Of a DNA stretch of 64,000 bases, positions 51,801 through 62,271 are shown one piece after another. The notes beneath the pieces were generated by a model that saw only the letters and a program-made list of their open reading frames with translations, was not told the origin of the DNA and did not search any database. Numbering within the stretch: the stretch's first letter is position 1; each line of letters starts with the position of its first letter. Origin of the DNA: Acidimicrobiia bacterium (GTDB lineage Bacteria > Actinomycetota > Acidimicrobiia > Acidimicrobiales > Aldehydirespiratoraceae); assembly GCA_022821685.1 (NCBI GenBank), contig JAJEDD010000018.1, forward strand, positions 170,453 through 234,452. Direction: 5' to 3'. Position numbers and translations under genes: made by a program.

Positions 51801-52677
51801 CCCGGTCACCCTGGCGGCAACGGTCACCGTCACCGACACCGGCATGCACACCGACTTCGCCGGCACGTCGCCGGTCAGCCCGTTTGGGATCAACGTGCCG
51901 CTCACCTACGCACAGGCCTACTTCACCTACGGGATGCTGGTGGCGCTGGCCCCCGAACTGCCCAACAACTATGCGTCGCTGGAGCCGTTCACGGTGAGTG
52001 CGCCACCCGGCGCGATCCTCAACGCGGCACCGCCCGACCCGGTGGCGGTGCGCCACGTGATCGGCCATTTCGTCACCGATCTGTGCCTCGGCGCCATCGC
52101 CGAGGCCCGGCCCAACGTGATTCCGGCCGAGGGCGCTGGAGCGCTGTGGAACTTCCAGGCCAGCGCCCGCAGTGCCGACCCGGCCGACCCGCACCCCCCG
52201 GTGGAGATGCTGATGTTCAACAGCGGCGGCAGCGGTGCCCGGCCTGGCCGCGACGGACTCACCGCCACCGCCTTCCCGTCGGGGGTGAGAACCATGAGCG
52301 TGGAGGCCACCGAGCAGGTGGGCCCGATAGTGGTCTGGCGCAAGGAGATCCGGCCCGACAGCGGCGGCGCGGGCCGGTACCGGGGCGGGCTGGGCCAGGT
52401 GATCGAGATCGCTCCGGCCGACGGCTACCGCTTCGAGTTCTCGGCCATGTTCGACCGGGTCGACAATCCGGCTCGGGGACGGGCGGGCGGCTGCGACGGC
52501 GCTCCCGGCGAAGTGCGTCTCGACGATGGCACACCGTTCGGGTCGAAGGGCAAACAGACGGTGCCCCCCGGACGGCGGCTGATCCTGGAACTCCCCGGCG
52601 GAGGCGGCTTCGGCGACCCGGCCGAGCGGGACCCAGCCGCAGCCGCCAACGACCGGGCCCAGGGCTACGTGTCGTAG
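48877..52677 (+). CDS. Fused hydantoinase/oxoprolinase (HyuA-HyuB) protein
   Basis: About 1266 residues from GTG at 48877 (GTG at 48883 also possible). Residues 1-690 are HyuA/OplAH subunit A-like: RIGVDVGGTFTDVALARADG (actin-like ATPase start), IIHGTTLATNALIERRGART, VSYDMGGTTAKIALIEDA, EIGAGGGSIATVDSLGQIRV. Residues about 730-1266 are HyuB-like: IMWNRLISVVEEQALTLVRT, SVREAGDLSAGVFDREGRMI, DIYLTNDPWKATGHLHDITV, MSVEATEQVGPIVVWRKEIR, ILELPGGGGFGDPAERDPAA. ATP-dependent opening of hydantoin, oxoproline or related rings is the family reaction; the substrate is unknown. Usually the two are separate genes. It lies between uvrC and rapZ on the opposite strand. Confidence 0.9.
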   Translation: MAVCRARIGVDVGGTFTDVALARADGTFSSIKVLTTHERPEEAVLAGISAVIERESVDFGQITQIIHGTTLATNALIERRGARTALVTTAGFRDVIETRTESRFEQYDLDIVLPAPLIERKDRFGVPERIGARGEVLLRLDERAAREVVARLVDGGYESVAVGFIHSYRNSDHERRFRDLVGAAAPNTAVSLSCEVSPQMREFERFNTVCANAYVRPLIASYLRRLESELRRRGAACPLLLVHSGGGLMSGETAAAFPVRLVESGPAGGAIFAAHLARTHRRDRIVSYDMGGTTAKIALIEDASPRTAKTFETARTDRFKKGSGMPISVPSIEMIEIGAGGGSIATVDSLGQIRVGPHSAGAEPGPASYGLGGTVATVTDANVVLGRLHPDTFGAADISLDPILASDALRAAVGVGLGLDADGAAVGVAEMVDENMANAARTHAVESGKDLAGYSMVAFGGAAPLHASRLLEKLGIAEVLVPVGAGVGSAIGFLLAPFSYEGTRSFYTTSDDFDTEGVRNLLDELAAEAETFVRTSTAEPVTVEREVSMRYRGQGWEIPVALPLGQFDEMAAQELINAFIKAYEACFGRAIDGPAIEAVSWSVRVSAIQDAPQRVEPVAAGEPLEAAATRLVHDTTAGRKVPAALFERSSLRAGDTVDGPALITEKQTTTVVSCGHTAVVQGDLTLRVARAAQQETTAGLRVDSARDAGAVRARAEHAVAAGTPDDRARADGEVSLQIMWNRLISVVEEQALTLVRTAFSTSVREAGDLSAGVFDREGRMIAQAVTGTPGHVNTMAASLGHFIDETGIENMGPGDIYLTNDPWKATGHLHDITVATPVFANQTETPIGFFASTAHVVDIGGRGFGPDARELYEEGIRIPIMRWAERGRLNRDLVEIVRHNVREPDQVIGDIHGLAACNETGRRRLLDMLEEFAAPDLDELAAFVFDRTRRATLDALSTVPNGVYRNTMRVDGYGDPVTLAATVTVTDTGMHTDFAGTSPVSPFGINVPLTYAQAYFTYGMLVALAPELPNNYASLEPFTVSAPPGAILNAAPPDPVAVRHVIGHFVTDLCLGAIAEARPNVIPAEGAGALWNFQASARSADPADPHPPVEMLMFNSGGSGARPGRDGLTATAFPSGVRTMSVEATEQVGPIVVWRKEIRPDSGGAGRYRGGLGQVIEIAPADGYRFEFSAMFDRVDNPARGRAGGCDGAPGEVRLDDGTPFGSKGKQTVPPGRRLILELPGGGGFGDPAERDPAAAANDRAQGYVS

Positions 52678-52719
52678 CCAGGCACGGCTTCCAGCGTGCG
52701 AGCCCGCGCTCCAACCGGC

Positions 52720-53185
52720 TCACAACCGCCGGTCGTCGTCTGTCTCGCTGATCTTGATCTGCTGGCAGCGGTGAACAGCTTCGCCGCGTGTGGCGACCCC
52801 CAACTTGACGTACAACGTCTGCAGTCTTCGCCGCACGGTGCGGTCGCTATAGCCGAGATCGCGAGCCATCTGGGCAACACCGGCATTGCCGGCCAGGCCG
52901 GAAACAAGCTTTAGAGGCCGAGCGAATAGGCGAGCGAATCCGGTTCATACGGGCGAGGCCGTGGCCCGAGCGGCCCGTGAGCGCAGCGAACAAGAGCGGG
53001 AAAGACACCCTTGCTGCGCAACAGACTCTCACCTATTTGCGCTCGCTCTTAGTTCGGTCGGATCCAGTTCTTCGGGCATCTCAGCTGCCAGGACCCGCGT
53101 CGCGAGACTCTGAGCGAGGCCCATCGGAAGGAGCGCCTCACCGGTGGCGGCCGTCCGAGCTGTCGCCACGATGATTTCGCTTTGC
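52720..53185 (-). pseudogene. LuxR-type HTH gene fragment split by a MITE
   Basis: Upstream part: LQSEIIVATARTAATGEALL, PMGLAQSLATRVLAAEMPEE, LDPTEL, typical of the linker before a LuxR HTH. Downstream part: LVSGLAGNAGVAQMARDLGY, SDRTVRRRLQTLYVKLGVAT, RGEAVHRC, a complete HTH, then a stop at 52720. A 134-bp MITE separates them. Deleting it with one TTAG restores GAA-CTA-AAG-CTT (ELKL) in frame. The receiver part is absent because the frame runs back into the 3' end of uvrC, so the gene was probably already truncated. A shorter product from ATG 52869 is possible. Confidence 0.75.
52915..53048 (+). mobile_element. MITE-like element, 134 bp (full copy B)
   Basis: Flanked by TTAG at 52911-52914 and 53049-53052. 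Left end AGGCCGAGCGAATAGGCGAG; the right end read inwards is GAGCGAGCGCAAATAGGTGA. The core holds GCCCGAGCGGCCCGTGAGCG and CAGCGAACAAGAGCGGGAAA. Same length as copy A at 2264 and nearly identical. The 4-bp YTAR-type duplication resembles that made by IS5-family transposases. It interrupts the LuxR-type gene. Confidence 0.88.
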
Positions 53186-53188
53186 AGT

Positions 53189-55069
53189 TCAGCTGACAGT
53201 GCCGCCGAAAGCGGTGTGGACGTTCTCGGCTACTCGGTCGGGCAGCCACGGCAGGGCCTTGAGCTCCTGCAGGCCGGCTCGCTGCACGGCCCTGACGCCG
53301 CCCAGCTCTTTGGTGAGGCGGGCCTTGCGGGCGGGGCCGAGGCCGGAGATGCCGTCTAGGGCGGAGGCAGTCATGCGCTTGTCCCGCAGGCTGCGGTGGT
53401 AGGCGACCGCCACCCGGTGGCTCTCGTCGCGGATGCGCTGGAGCATGTAGAGGGCCTCGGACTGGCGCGGGATCCGCACGGGCTCGGGTTGGCCGGGCAC
53501 GAACACTTCCTCGAACTGCTTGGCCAGCGCCGCGGCGGGGATCTCGTCGTCGAGGCCCAGCTCCTCCAGCACCTGCACCGCCACCCCCAACTGGCCCTTG
53601 CCGCCGTCCACCAGCAACAGCTGGGGCGGATACGAGAAGCGGCCGTCGCGCTCGGCCACCGGCCGGGCCCGCTGCTCCAGGTAGCCGCTCAGGCGCCGGG
53701 TCAGCACCTCGTGCATGGCCGCGAAGTCGTCGTTGCCCGGCACTGAGCGGATCTTGAAGCGCCGGTAGTCGGCCTTCTTGGGCAGGCCGTCCTCAAGCAC
53801 CACCATCGAGCCCACGTAGTCCTGCCCCGAAAGGTGGCTCATGTCGTAGCACTCGATCCGCAGCGGCGCCTCGGCCAGCCCCAGGTGCTGCTGGAGCTCG
53901 TTGAGGGCCCGGGCCCGGCTGTTGTGGTCGGTGCTGCGCTTGAGCCGGTGGCGGGCGAAGGACTCCTCGGCGTTGCGGGTGACGGTGGCTTGCAGCGCCC
54001 GCTTGGCCCCCCGCTGAGGCACCCGGATCTGCACCTGCGACTCCCGCATCTCGCTGAGCCACTCGGTGTAGAGCCCGGCCTCGGCCGGCAGGGCGGGGAC
54101 GAGCACCTGCTTGGGCCAGCCCAGCGGGTTGTCGTCGAAGTAGAGCCGCTCCAGCGCCCGGCTCACCAGCTCGGCCCGGTCGAGCTCCTCGGCCTTGTCG
54201 ATCGTGAAGCCCCGCCGCCCCATCACCCGGCCCCGGCGCACGAAGAACACCTGCACCGCGGCCTCCAGCGCGTCGTCCGCCACCCCGATCACGTCGAAGT
54301 CTTCGCGGCGGGAGCCCACCATCTGCTGGGTCTCCACCGCTTTGCGCACCGCGGCCAGCCGGTCGCGCAGCCGGGCCGCCCGCTCGTAGTCCAGCTCCGC
54401 CGAGGCGGCCGACATCTCACACTCGAGCCGGTCCAGCACCGGGTCGCTGTCGCCCTCCAGGAAGCGCAGCAGCTCGGCCACCATCTCGGCGTAGTCGTCG
54501 GCCGAGACCTCGCCCACGCACGGCCCCGAGCACTTCTCGATGTGGTACAGCAGGCAGGGCTTGCCCAGGCTGGCGTAGCGGCGGAACTTGCCGTCGGTGC
54601 AGGTGCGGATGGGGAAAGTGCGCAGCAGCAGGTCGAGGGTGTCGCGGATGGCGTAGGCGTGGCCGTAGGGGCCGAAGTAGCGGTTGCCCTTGCGGCGCCG
54701 GCCCCGCATCACCATGGCCCGGGGCCACTCGTCGACCATGGTCACGCACAGGAACGGGTACGACTTGTCGTCGGTGTAGCGCACGTTGAACCGGGGCCGG
54801 TGGCGCTGGATCAGCGAGAACTCGAGCATCAGGGCCTCGACCTCGTTGGCCACCTGGATCCATTCCAGCGACGCGGCCGACTCCACCATCTGGCGGGTGC
54901 GCAGCGGCAGGTGCGAGCCGAAGTAGTTGTTGAGCCGGGAGCGCAGGCTCTTGGCCTTGCCGACGTAGATGACCCGGCCCTCGCCGTCGAGGAACTGGTA
55001 CGACCCGGGCGCGTCGGGCACCGACCCGGCCGCGGGCCGCTTCAGCACGGTGCCGGCCACCCCCGCCAA
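53189..55069 (-). CDS. uvrC: Excinuclease ABC subunit C
   Basis: A 626-residue nucleotide-excision-repair endonuclease. N-terminal GIY-YIG nuclease: [20 protein letters not shown]. UvrB-binding UVR motif near 200-240 ([20 protein letters not shown]). C-terminal RNase H-like nuclease: [20 protein letters not shown] and [20 protein letters not shown]. Terminal helix-hairpin-helix pair: [40 protein letters not shown]. It starts 19 bp after uvrA, so the two form an operon under the uvrA LexA box. Confidence 0.96.
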   Translation of the reverse strand: MAGVAGTVLKRPAAGSVPDAPGSYQFLDGEGRVIYVGKAKSLRSRLNNYFGSHLPLRTRQMVESAASLEWIQVANEVEALMLEFSLIQRHRPRFNVRYTDDKSYPFLCVTMVDEWPRAMVMRGRRRKGNRYFGPYGHAYAIRDTLDLLLRTFPIRTCTDGKFRRYASLGKPCLLYHIEKCSGPCVGEVSADDYAEMVAELLRFLEGDSDPVLDRLECEMSAASAELDYERAARLRDRLAAVRKAVETQQMVGSRREDFDVIGVADDALEAAVQVFFVRRGRVMGRRGFTIDKAEELDRAELVSRALERLYFDDNPLGWPKQVLVPALPAEAGLYTEWLSEMRESQVQIRVPQRGAKRALQATVTRNAEESFARHRLKRSTDHNSRARALNELQQHLGLAEAPLRIECYDMSHLSGQDYVGSMVVLEDGLPKKADYRRFKIRSVPGNDDFAAMHEVLTRRLSGYLEQRARPVAERDGRFSYPPQLLLVDGGKGQLGVAVQVLEELGLDDEIPAAALAKQFEEVFVPGQPEPVRIPRQSEALYMLQRIRDESHRVAVAYHRSLRDKRMTASALDGISGLGPARKARLTKELGGVRAVQRAGLQELKALPWLPDRVAENVHTAFGGTVS

Positions 55070-55088
55070 GACCGCGCCTCCGGCCGTG

Positions 55089-58046
55089 TCAGCACAGCAT
55101 GGCCCGCAGGTATCGGCCGGTGTGGCTCTCGGGCACGTCGGCCACCTGCTCGGGGGTGCCCTCGGCCACGATCCGCCCCCCGCCCGAACCCCCCTCGGGC
55201 CCGAGGTCGATGATCCAGTCGGCGGTCTTGACCACGTCGAGGTTGTGCTCGATCACCACCACCGTGTTGCCCGCATCCACTAGTCGGCCCAGCACGCCCA
55301 GCAGCTTGCGCACGTCCTCGAAGTGCAGCCCGGTGGTGGGCTCGTCGAGGATGTACATGGTGTGGCCGGTGGAGCGCTTGGCCAGCTCGCTGGAGAGCTT
55401 CACCCGCTGGGCCTCGCCGCCCGACAGGGTGGGCGCGGGCTGGCCCAGGCGCACGTAGCCGAGCCCCACGTCCACCAGGGTGGCCATGTGGCGGGCGATG
55501 GCCGGCTGGTTGGCGAAGAACTCCAGCGCCTCGGCGCAGGGCATGTCCAGCACCTCGGAGATGTTGCGGCCCTTGAAGGTCACCTCCAGGGTGTCGCGGT
55601 TGTAGCGCTTGCCCTTGCACACCTCGCAGGGGACGTAGACGTCGGGCAGGAAGTGCATCTCGATGCGGATGGTGCCGTCGCCCCGGCAGGCCTCGCAGCG
55701 CCCGCCCTTCACGTTGAACGAGAAGCGCCCCGGCAGGTAGCCCCTCACCCTCGACTCGGTGGTGTTGGAGAAGAGCTTGCGCACATGGTCGAACACGCCG
55801 GTGTAGGTGGCCGGGTTGGACCGGGGGGTGCGCCCGATGGGCGACTGGTCGATGCAGATCACCTTGTCGAGATGGCCGGCGCCGTCGATGCGGGTGTGGC
55901 GCCCGGGCGGGGACTTCGAGCGGTAGATGTGCTGCATCAGGGCCCGGTGCAGGATCTCGTTGACCAGCGACGACTTGCCCGAGCCCGACACGCCGGTCAC
56001 GCACACCAAGCGCTGCAGCGGGAAGGCCGCGTCGATGTCGGCCAGGTTGTTCTCGCGGGCGCCGCGCACCACCAGGCGGGTGCCGTCGCCCTGGCGGCGG
56101 ATCTGGGGCACCTCGATGCGGCGCCGGCCCGACAGGTACTGGCCGGTGACCGACTCCTCCACATCGAGCAGCCCCTCCAGCGGCCCGGAATGCACGACGG
56201 TTCCGCCGTGCTCGCCCGCGCCGGGCCCGATGTCCACCACATGGTCGGCCACCCGGATGGTCTCCTCGTCGTGCTCCACCACCATCACGGTGTTGCCCAG
56301 GTCGCGCATCCGCAGCAGGGTCTCGATGAGGCGGCGGTTGTCTCGCTGGTGCAGCCCGATGGACGGCTCGTCGAGCACGTACAGCACCCCGACCAGGCCC
56401 GAGCCCACCTGGCTGGCCAGCCGGATGCGCTGGGCCTCGCCCCCGGCCAGGGTGGCCGCGCTGCGAGACAGGGTGAGGTAGTCGAGGCCCACGTCGAGCA
56501 GGAAGCCCAGCCGGGACCGGATCTCTTTGAGCACCTGCTCGGCGATCATGGTGTCGCGGTCATCCAGGCTCAGCTCGGCCAGGGTCTTGGTGGCCTCGGC
56601 GATCGACATGGCGCACAGCTCGTGGATGTTGCGGCCGTCGACGGTCACCGCCAGCGACAGCGGGTTGAGCCGGGCGCCGCCGCAGTCGCTGCACGGCACC
56701 TGGCGCATGTAGCCCTCGATGTGCTCGCGGGCCGAGTCGCTCTCGGACTCGTCGTGGCGGCGCATCAGATGCGGAACGATGCCCTCGAAACGGGCCTGGT
56801 ACACCCGGCGGCGCCCGAAGCGGTTCTGGTAGCGGACCTGCACCCGGCCCTTGACTCCCTTGGCGTGCAGCAGCATGTCGCGCTGGCGACCGCTGAGCCG
56901 CCGCCATGCCACGTCGCGGGGGATGGCGTACTCCTCGCACACCGCCTGCAGCAGGCGGGGGTAGTAGCGCGACCGGCTCTCGGCCCAGGGCGCGATGGCT
57001 CCGCCGGCCACGGTGGCGTCGGGGTCGGGGACGACGAGTGCAGGATCGACCTCGAACACGGTGCCGAGGCCGTCGCAGTGGGTGCAGGCGCCGTAGGGGG
57101 AGTTGAACGAGAAGTTGCGGGGGGCGAGCTCCTCGAACGACTTGCCGTCGGAGGGCCGGGCCAGATGCTGGCTGAACACGATCCGGCCGAGCGCCTCGCC
57201 GTCGTTGTCCGTGTCGGGCGAGCGGGGCGAGTCGCCGTTCCCGTTCGCCGCGTGGGCCGGGCCGCCGGCTTCGTCGCCGGTGTCGCCGGGCTGCGAGACG
57301 ATGTCGATCTCGGCGATGCCGCCGGCGAGGCGCAGGGCGGTCTCCACCGAGTCGGTGAGCCGGCGCTCCACCCCGTCGCGCAGCACGAGGCGATCGACGA
57401 CCACCGCGATGTCGTGCATCTCGTAGCGGGCCAGCTCCAGGCCGTCGGCGCCGCCGGAGAGGCCGGTGGCGCCGGCCAGGTCGGCCAGTTCCACCAGCTC
57501 GCCGTCGACTATGGCCCGGGCGAATCCCTGCTGGGCCAGGTCGGCCAGCAGCGTGTCGTAGGTGCCCTTGCGGCCCCGCACTACCGGCGCCAGCACCTGG
57601 AAGCGGGTGCCGGGGGCCATGGCCAGGATGCGGTCCACGATCTGCTGGGGGGTCTGGCGCATGAGCCGCTCGCCGGTCTCGGGATCGTGGGGCACGCCGA
57701 TGCGGGCGTAGAGCAGCCGCAGGTAGTCGTAGACCTCGGTGACGGTGCCCACGGTGGAGCGGGGGTTGCGAGACGCGCTCTTCTGGTCGATGGAGATGGC
57801 CGGGGACAGTCCCTCGATGAAATCGACGTCGGGCTTGTCCATCTGGCCGAGGAACTGGCGGGCGTAGGCGGACAGCGACTCCACGTAGCGGCGCTGGCCC
57901 TCGGCATAGATGGTGTCGAAGGCGAGGGAGCTCTTGCCCGACCCGGAGAGCCCGGTGATGACGATGAGCCGGTCGCGGGGCAAGTCGAGATCAACGTCTC
58001 GGAGGTTGTGCTCGCGCGCCCCCGAGATCGTCAGCCGCTCAGCCAC
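55089..58046 (-). CDS. uvrA: Excinuclease ABC subunit A
   Basis: A 985-residue damage-sensing ABC-type ATPase. First Walker [41 protein letters not shown] as first zinc module; signature [20 protein letters not shown]; second Walker [21 protein letters not shown]; zinc module [20 protein letters not shown]; signature [40 protein letters not shown]. Full length and intact. A LexA box lies 34 bp upstream. Confidence 0.97.
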   Translation of the reverse strand: MAERLTISGAREHNLRDVDLDLPRDRLIVITGLSGSGKSSLAFDTIYAEGQRRYVESLSAYARQFLGQMDKPDVDFIEGLSPAISIDQKSASRNPRSTVGTVTEVYDYLRLLYARIGVPHDPETGERLMRQTPQQIVDRILAMAPGTRFQVLAPVVRGRKGTYDTLLADLAQQGFARAIVDGELVELADLAGATGLSGGADGLELARYEMHDIAVVVDRLVLRDGVERRLTDSVETALRLAGGIAEIDIVSQPGDTGDEAGGPAHAANGNGDSPRSPDTDNDGEALGRIVFSQHLARPSDGKSFEELAPRNFSFNSPYGACTHCDGLGTVFEVDPALVVPDPDATVAGGAIAPWAESRSRYYPRLLQAVCEEYAIPRDVAWRRLSGRQRDMLLHAKGVKGRVQVRYQNRFGRRRVYQARFEGIVPHLMRRHDESESDSAREHIEGYMRQVPCSDCGGARLNPLSLAVTVDGRNIHELCAMSIAEATKTLAELSLDDRDTMIAEQVLKEIRSRLGFLLDVGLDYLTLSRSAATLAGGEAQRIRLASQVGSGLVGVLYVLDEPSIGLHQRDNRRLIETLLRMRDLGNTVMVVEHDEETIRVADHVVDIGPGAGEHGGTVVHSGPLEGLLDVEESVTGQYLSGRRRIEVPQIRRQGDGTRLVVRGARENNLADIDAAFPLQRLVCVTGVSGSGKSSLVNEILHRALMQHIYRSKSPPGRHTRIDGAGHLDKVICIDQSPIGRTPRSNPATYTGVFDHVRKLFSNTTESRVRGYLPGRFSFNVKGGRCEACRGDGTIRIEMHFLPDVYVPCEVCKGKRYNRDTLEVTFKGRNISEVLDMPCAEALEFFANQPAIARHMATLVDVGLGYVRLGQPAPTLSGGEAQRVKLSSELAKRSTGHTMYILDEPTTGLHFEDVRKLLGVLGRLVDAGNTVVVIEHNLDVVKTADWIIDLGPEGGSGGGRIVAEGTPEQVADVPESHTGRYLRAMLC

Positions 58047-58080
58047 GCCCAGACTCTACCCGCTGCCCCATCCCATGCAG

Positions 58081-58094
58081 CGAACGTTTGTTCG
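58081..58094 (-). promoter_or_regulatory. LexA (SOS) box upstream of uvrA
   Basis: CGAACGTTTGTTCG matches the actinobacterial LexA consensus CGAAC-N4-GTTCG with both half-sites intact. It lies 34 bp upstream of the uvrA ATG. Damage induction of uvrA (and uvrC behind it) is the likely consequence. Confidence 0.8.
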
Positions 58095-58137
58095 TATTGA
58101 CTCCTGATCGCGCCCAGAGCGGCGCGCCGGGCGGCGG

Positions 58138-58986
58138 TCAGCGCCAGAGCGCGGCGGCCACGGTGGCGTTGTCGTTGAGACCGAGTTGCTGGGCATTGCG
58201 CAGCACCCGGGCAGCGATGTCGTCGGCTGTGTGGGGGGCGGGCCCGCAGGCCGCTCCGATGCCGCCGTCGGCGGAGTCGTCCGACAGCCAATCGGCGCCG
58301 TGCTCGTACACGAACGGTTCCCAGGCGCCGTCGCTGGCCAGGATCACCGCATCGGGCTGCGTTCCGGCCCCGGACTCCCCCACGATCTCGACTTCGACGA
58401 TCCCCGAGCCGATGTCGCCTCCCGGCGGCGGCATGCCCAGGCAGATGTCGATGCTGCCGTCGGATTGCCGGTGGGGACGCCCGCAGCAGAATCCCTTGAG
58501 CCCGTCGGGCCCGGCGGTGGCCACGAAGGGCAGGGTGTCGCCCATCCAGCCGATCAAGAGGCCTTCATCGGGAGTCCAGGCGGCGACGGTCAAGGTGCTC
58601 ATCGGAAACATCGACAGCGGCAGGCGCTGCTGCCACGCCTCCGGGCCGGTCAAGGCCAGCACCCGCTCGTTGGCCTCCCCGAAGGCGACCGCCATCTCGT
58701 CGGCGCCGGCGATCCGCGGGGGCAGCCCCTCGATAGCAGCCTGAGCGGCCTCGTCGCCGCGGACATGGCCGCCAAGTCCGTCGGCCACCGCAATCACCCA
58801 GCTGCCGTCGTCGTCCGAGACGGTCGCTGAAGCCCGGTCCTCGTTCACCCGCCGCGGCCCGACCTCGCTCAAGGCCGCCACCGACGCCACCCGCCCGGAC
58901 CGGTCCGCAGCCTCACCCACCCCCCGATCATGCCACCGCCAAGCCCCCAGCGGCATAATGCTCGCCTCACCCGGCAACCCTCCCAC
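58138..58986 (-). CDS. PP2C-type Ser/Thr protein phosphatase
   Basis: A 282-residue Mn/Mg-dependent phosphatase. EVGPRRVNEDRASATVSDDD, WVIAVADGLGGHVRGDEAAQ (motif with metal Asp), LTVAAWTPDEGLLIGWMGDT, DAVILASDGAWEPFVYEHGA (second metal Asp) and GLNDNATVAAALWR (last Asp) follow the PP2C order. Start GTG at 58984-58986 or the ATG at 58956. It is inserted between uvrB and uvrA, which are commonly adjacent; no kinase gene lies nearby. Confidence 0.88.
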   Translation of the reverse strand: MGGLPGEASIMPLGAWRWHDRGVGEAADRSGRVASVAALSEVGPRRVNEDRASATVSDDDGSWVIAVADGLGGHVRGDEAAQAAIEGLPPRIAGADEMAVAFGEANERVLALTGPEAWQQRLPLSMFPMSTLTVAAWTPDEGLLIGWMGDTLPFVATAGPDGLKGFCCGRPHRQSDGSIDICLGMPPPGGDIGSGIVEVEIVGESGAGTQPDAVILASDGAWEPFVYEHGADWLSDDSADGGIGAACGPAPHTADDIAARVLRNAQQLGLNDNATVAAALWR

Positions 58987-58988
58987 GT

Positions 58989-59252
58989 TCAGCTTGGGCG
59001 GTAGACGTGTCGGCGGTGCTGGATCCGGTGCACCATCACCACCTGGTCCTCTTCCATGATCCGGTAGATGATGCGATAGTCGCCTCTCCGAGCGGACCAG
59101 AGACCTCTGAACTCACCCTTGAGCGGCTTCCCTACCCGCCATGGATTCTCAGCAATGGCACCGACAACAGTGCCCATCGCGGCGTGACGCACCTTCTCGG
59201 GCAGCTGGCCCAGGTTGCGCATCGCCTCCGAGGTGATCCGCACCCGATACAA
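58989..59252 (-). CDS. RelE-type toxin
   Basis: An 87-residue RelE/ParE-fold mRNA interferase candidate: YRVRITSEAMRNLGQLPEKV, RHAAMGTVVGAIAENPWRVG, KPLKGEFRGLWSARRGDYRI and IYRIMEEDQVVMVHRIQHRR. Basic active-site residues (Arg in SARRGDYRI and in the C-terminal HRRHVYR) are present. It begins with TTG at 59250-59252, 9 bp after the antitoxin stop. Confidence 0.88.
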   Translation of the reverse strand: MYRVRITSEAMRNLGQLPEKVRHAAMGTVVGAIAENPWRVGKPLKGEFRGLWSARRGDYRIIYRIMEEDQVVMVHRIQHRRHVYRPS

Positions 59253-59261
59253 CGGGCGGCC

Positions 59262-59516
59262 TCAGAATAGATTGGGAAAGGGCAGATGCTTCCCCTCGGC
59301 AGCCTCTTGCATCGATGTGCGCAGTGACTCGACCAACTCGGGATCGCTCATAATGTCGAGGGTCTCCTCAATGGATTCCAGTTCGTCAGGACTCATCAAC
59401 ACGAACGAGGGCCGGCCGTGGCGGGTCACCAGGATCCGATCGCGCTGATGCTCAACGCGGTCAGCTATCTCGGATAGACGCGTTTTGACTTCGGAGAATG
59501 GGATTGTGTCGGGCAT
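59262..59516 (-). CDS. Phd/YefM-type antitoxin
   Basis: An 84-residue antitoxin: MPDTIPFSEVKTRLSEIADR, VEHQRDRILVTRHGRPSFVL and MSPDELESIEETLDIMSDPE form the Phd/YefM DNA-binding fold. LVESLRTSMQEAAEGKHLPF is the toxin-binding C-terminus. ATG at 59514-59516. It precedes the RelE-like gene; the pair lies between uvrB and the PP2C gene and is probably autoregulated. Confidence 0.88.
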   Translation of the reverse strand: MPDTIPFSEVKTRLSEIADRVEHQRDRILVTRHGRPSFVLMSPDELESIEETLDIMSDPELVESLRTSMQEAAEGKHLPFPNLF

Positions 59517-59557
59517 AAGGCCAACTATAGGTCTGAATATTGACCTACCACAAGGGA

Positions 59558-61618
<2,061 letters not shown>

Positions 61619-61647
61619 CAGTCGCGATGCTAACGGCGCGCCGCCGG

Positions 61648-62268
61648 TCAGCCGAGGGAGGCGGCCCAGCGGTAGCAGGCCTCTATCTGGGGCTCCAGCT
61701 CCTCTACGGTGCCGTTGTTGTCGATCACGAAGTCGGCCACCGCTAGGCGGGCGCTGCGGTCGGCCTGTTGGGAGATGCGGGCCTTGGCGTCGTCGGCGGA
61801 CAGGCCCCGCTGCGACACCAGGCGCCGCACCGCGGTGTCGGGGTCGGCGTCCACCACCACGACGCCGGCCACACTGCGGTAGCGCTCTGCGATGGGCTCG
61901 CCGTCGGGGCGGACCAGCAGCGGGATATCGAGCACCACCACCGCGTCGGGGGAACGCTCGGCCGCGGCCGCTCGGCGCTCGGCCATCTCGGCCGCCAAGG
62001 CGGGGTGGACGATGGCGTTGAGGGCGGCCAGTTCGTCGGCGTCGTCGAACACCCTTGCCGCGACCGCGGCCCGGTCCAGGGTGCCGTCGGCGGCCACAAC
62101 CGCCTCTCCCCAGCGCTGCACCATCGCCTGGTACACGGGCTCGCCCGGCGCCTGCAGGCGGCGCACGATCTGATCGGCGTCGATGAGGACCGCGCCCCGT
62201 TCGACCAGTCCGGCGCCCACCGTCGACTTGCCGGCGCCGATGCCCCCCGTCAGAGCGATCTCAGCCAG
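61648..62268 (-). CDS. coaE: Dephospho-CoA kinase (CTG start)
   Basis: A 206-residue final enzyme of CoA synthesis, phosphorylating dephospho-CoA. The P-loop [20 protein letters not shown] is essential and lies upstream of the first GTG (62220). Between the rpsA stop and the P-loop no ATG, GTG or TTG exists in this frame. The best start is CTG at 62266-62268 ([11 protein letters not shown]), 3 bp after the rpsA TGA. Also present: [40 protein letters not shown] and [20 protein letters not shown]. Starting at GTG 62220 would remove the nucleotide site. Confidence 0.9.
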   Translation of the reverse strand: MAEIALTGGIGAGKSTVGAGLVERGAVLIDADQIVRRLQAPGEPVYQAMVQRWGEAVVAADGTLDRAAVAARVFDDADELAALNAIVHPALAAEMAERRAAAAERSPDAVVVLDIPLLVRPDGEPIAERYRSVAGVVVVDADPDTAVRRLVSQRGLSADDAKARISQQADRSARLAVADFVIDNNGTVEELEPQIEACYRWAASLG

Positions 62269-62271
62269 GAC

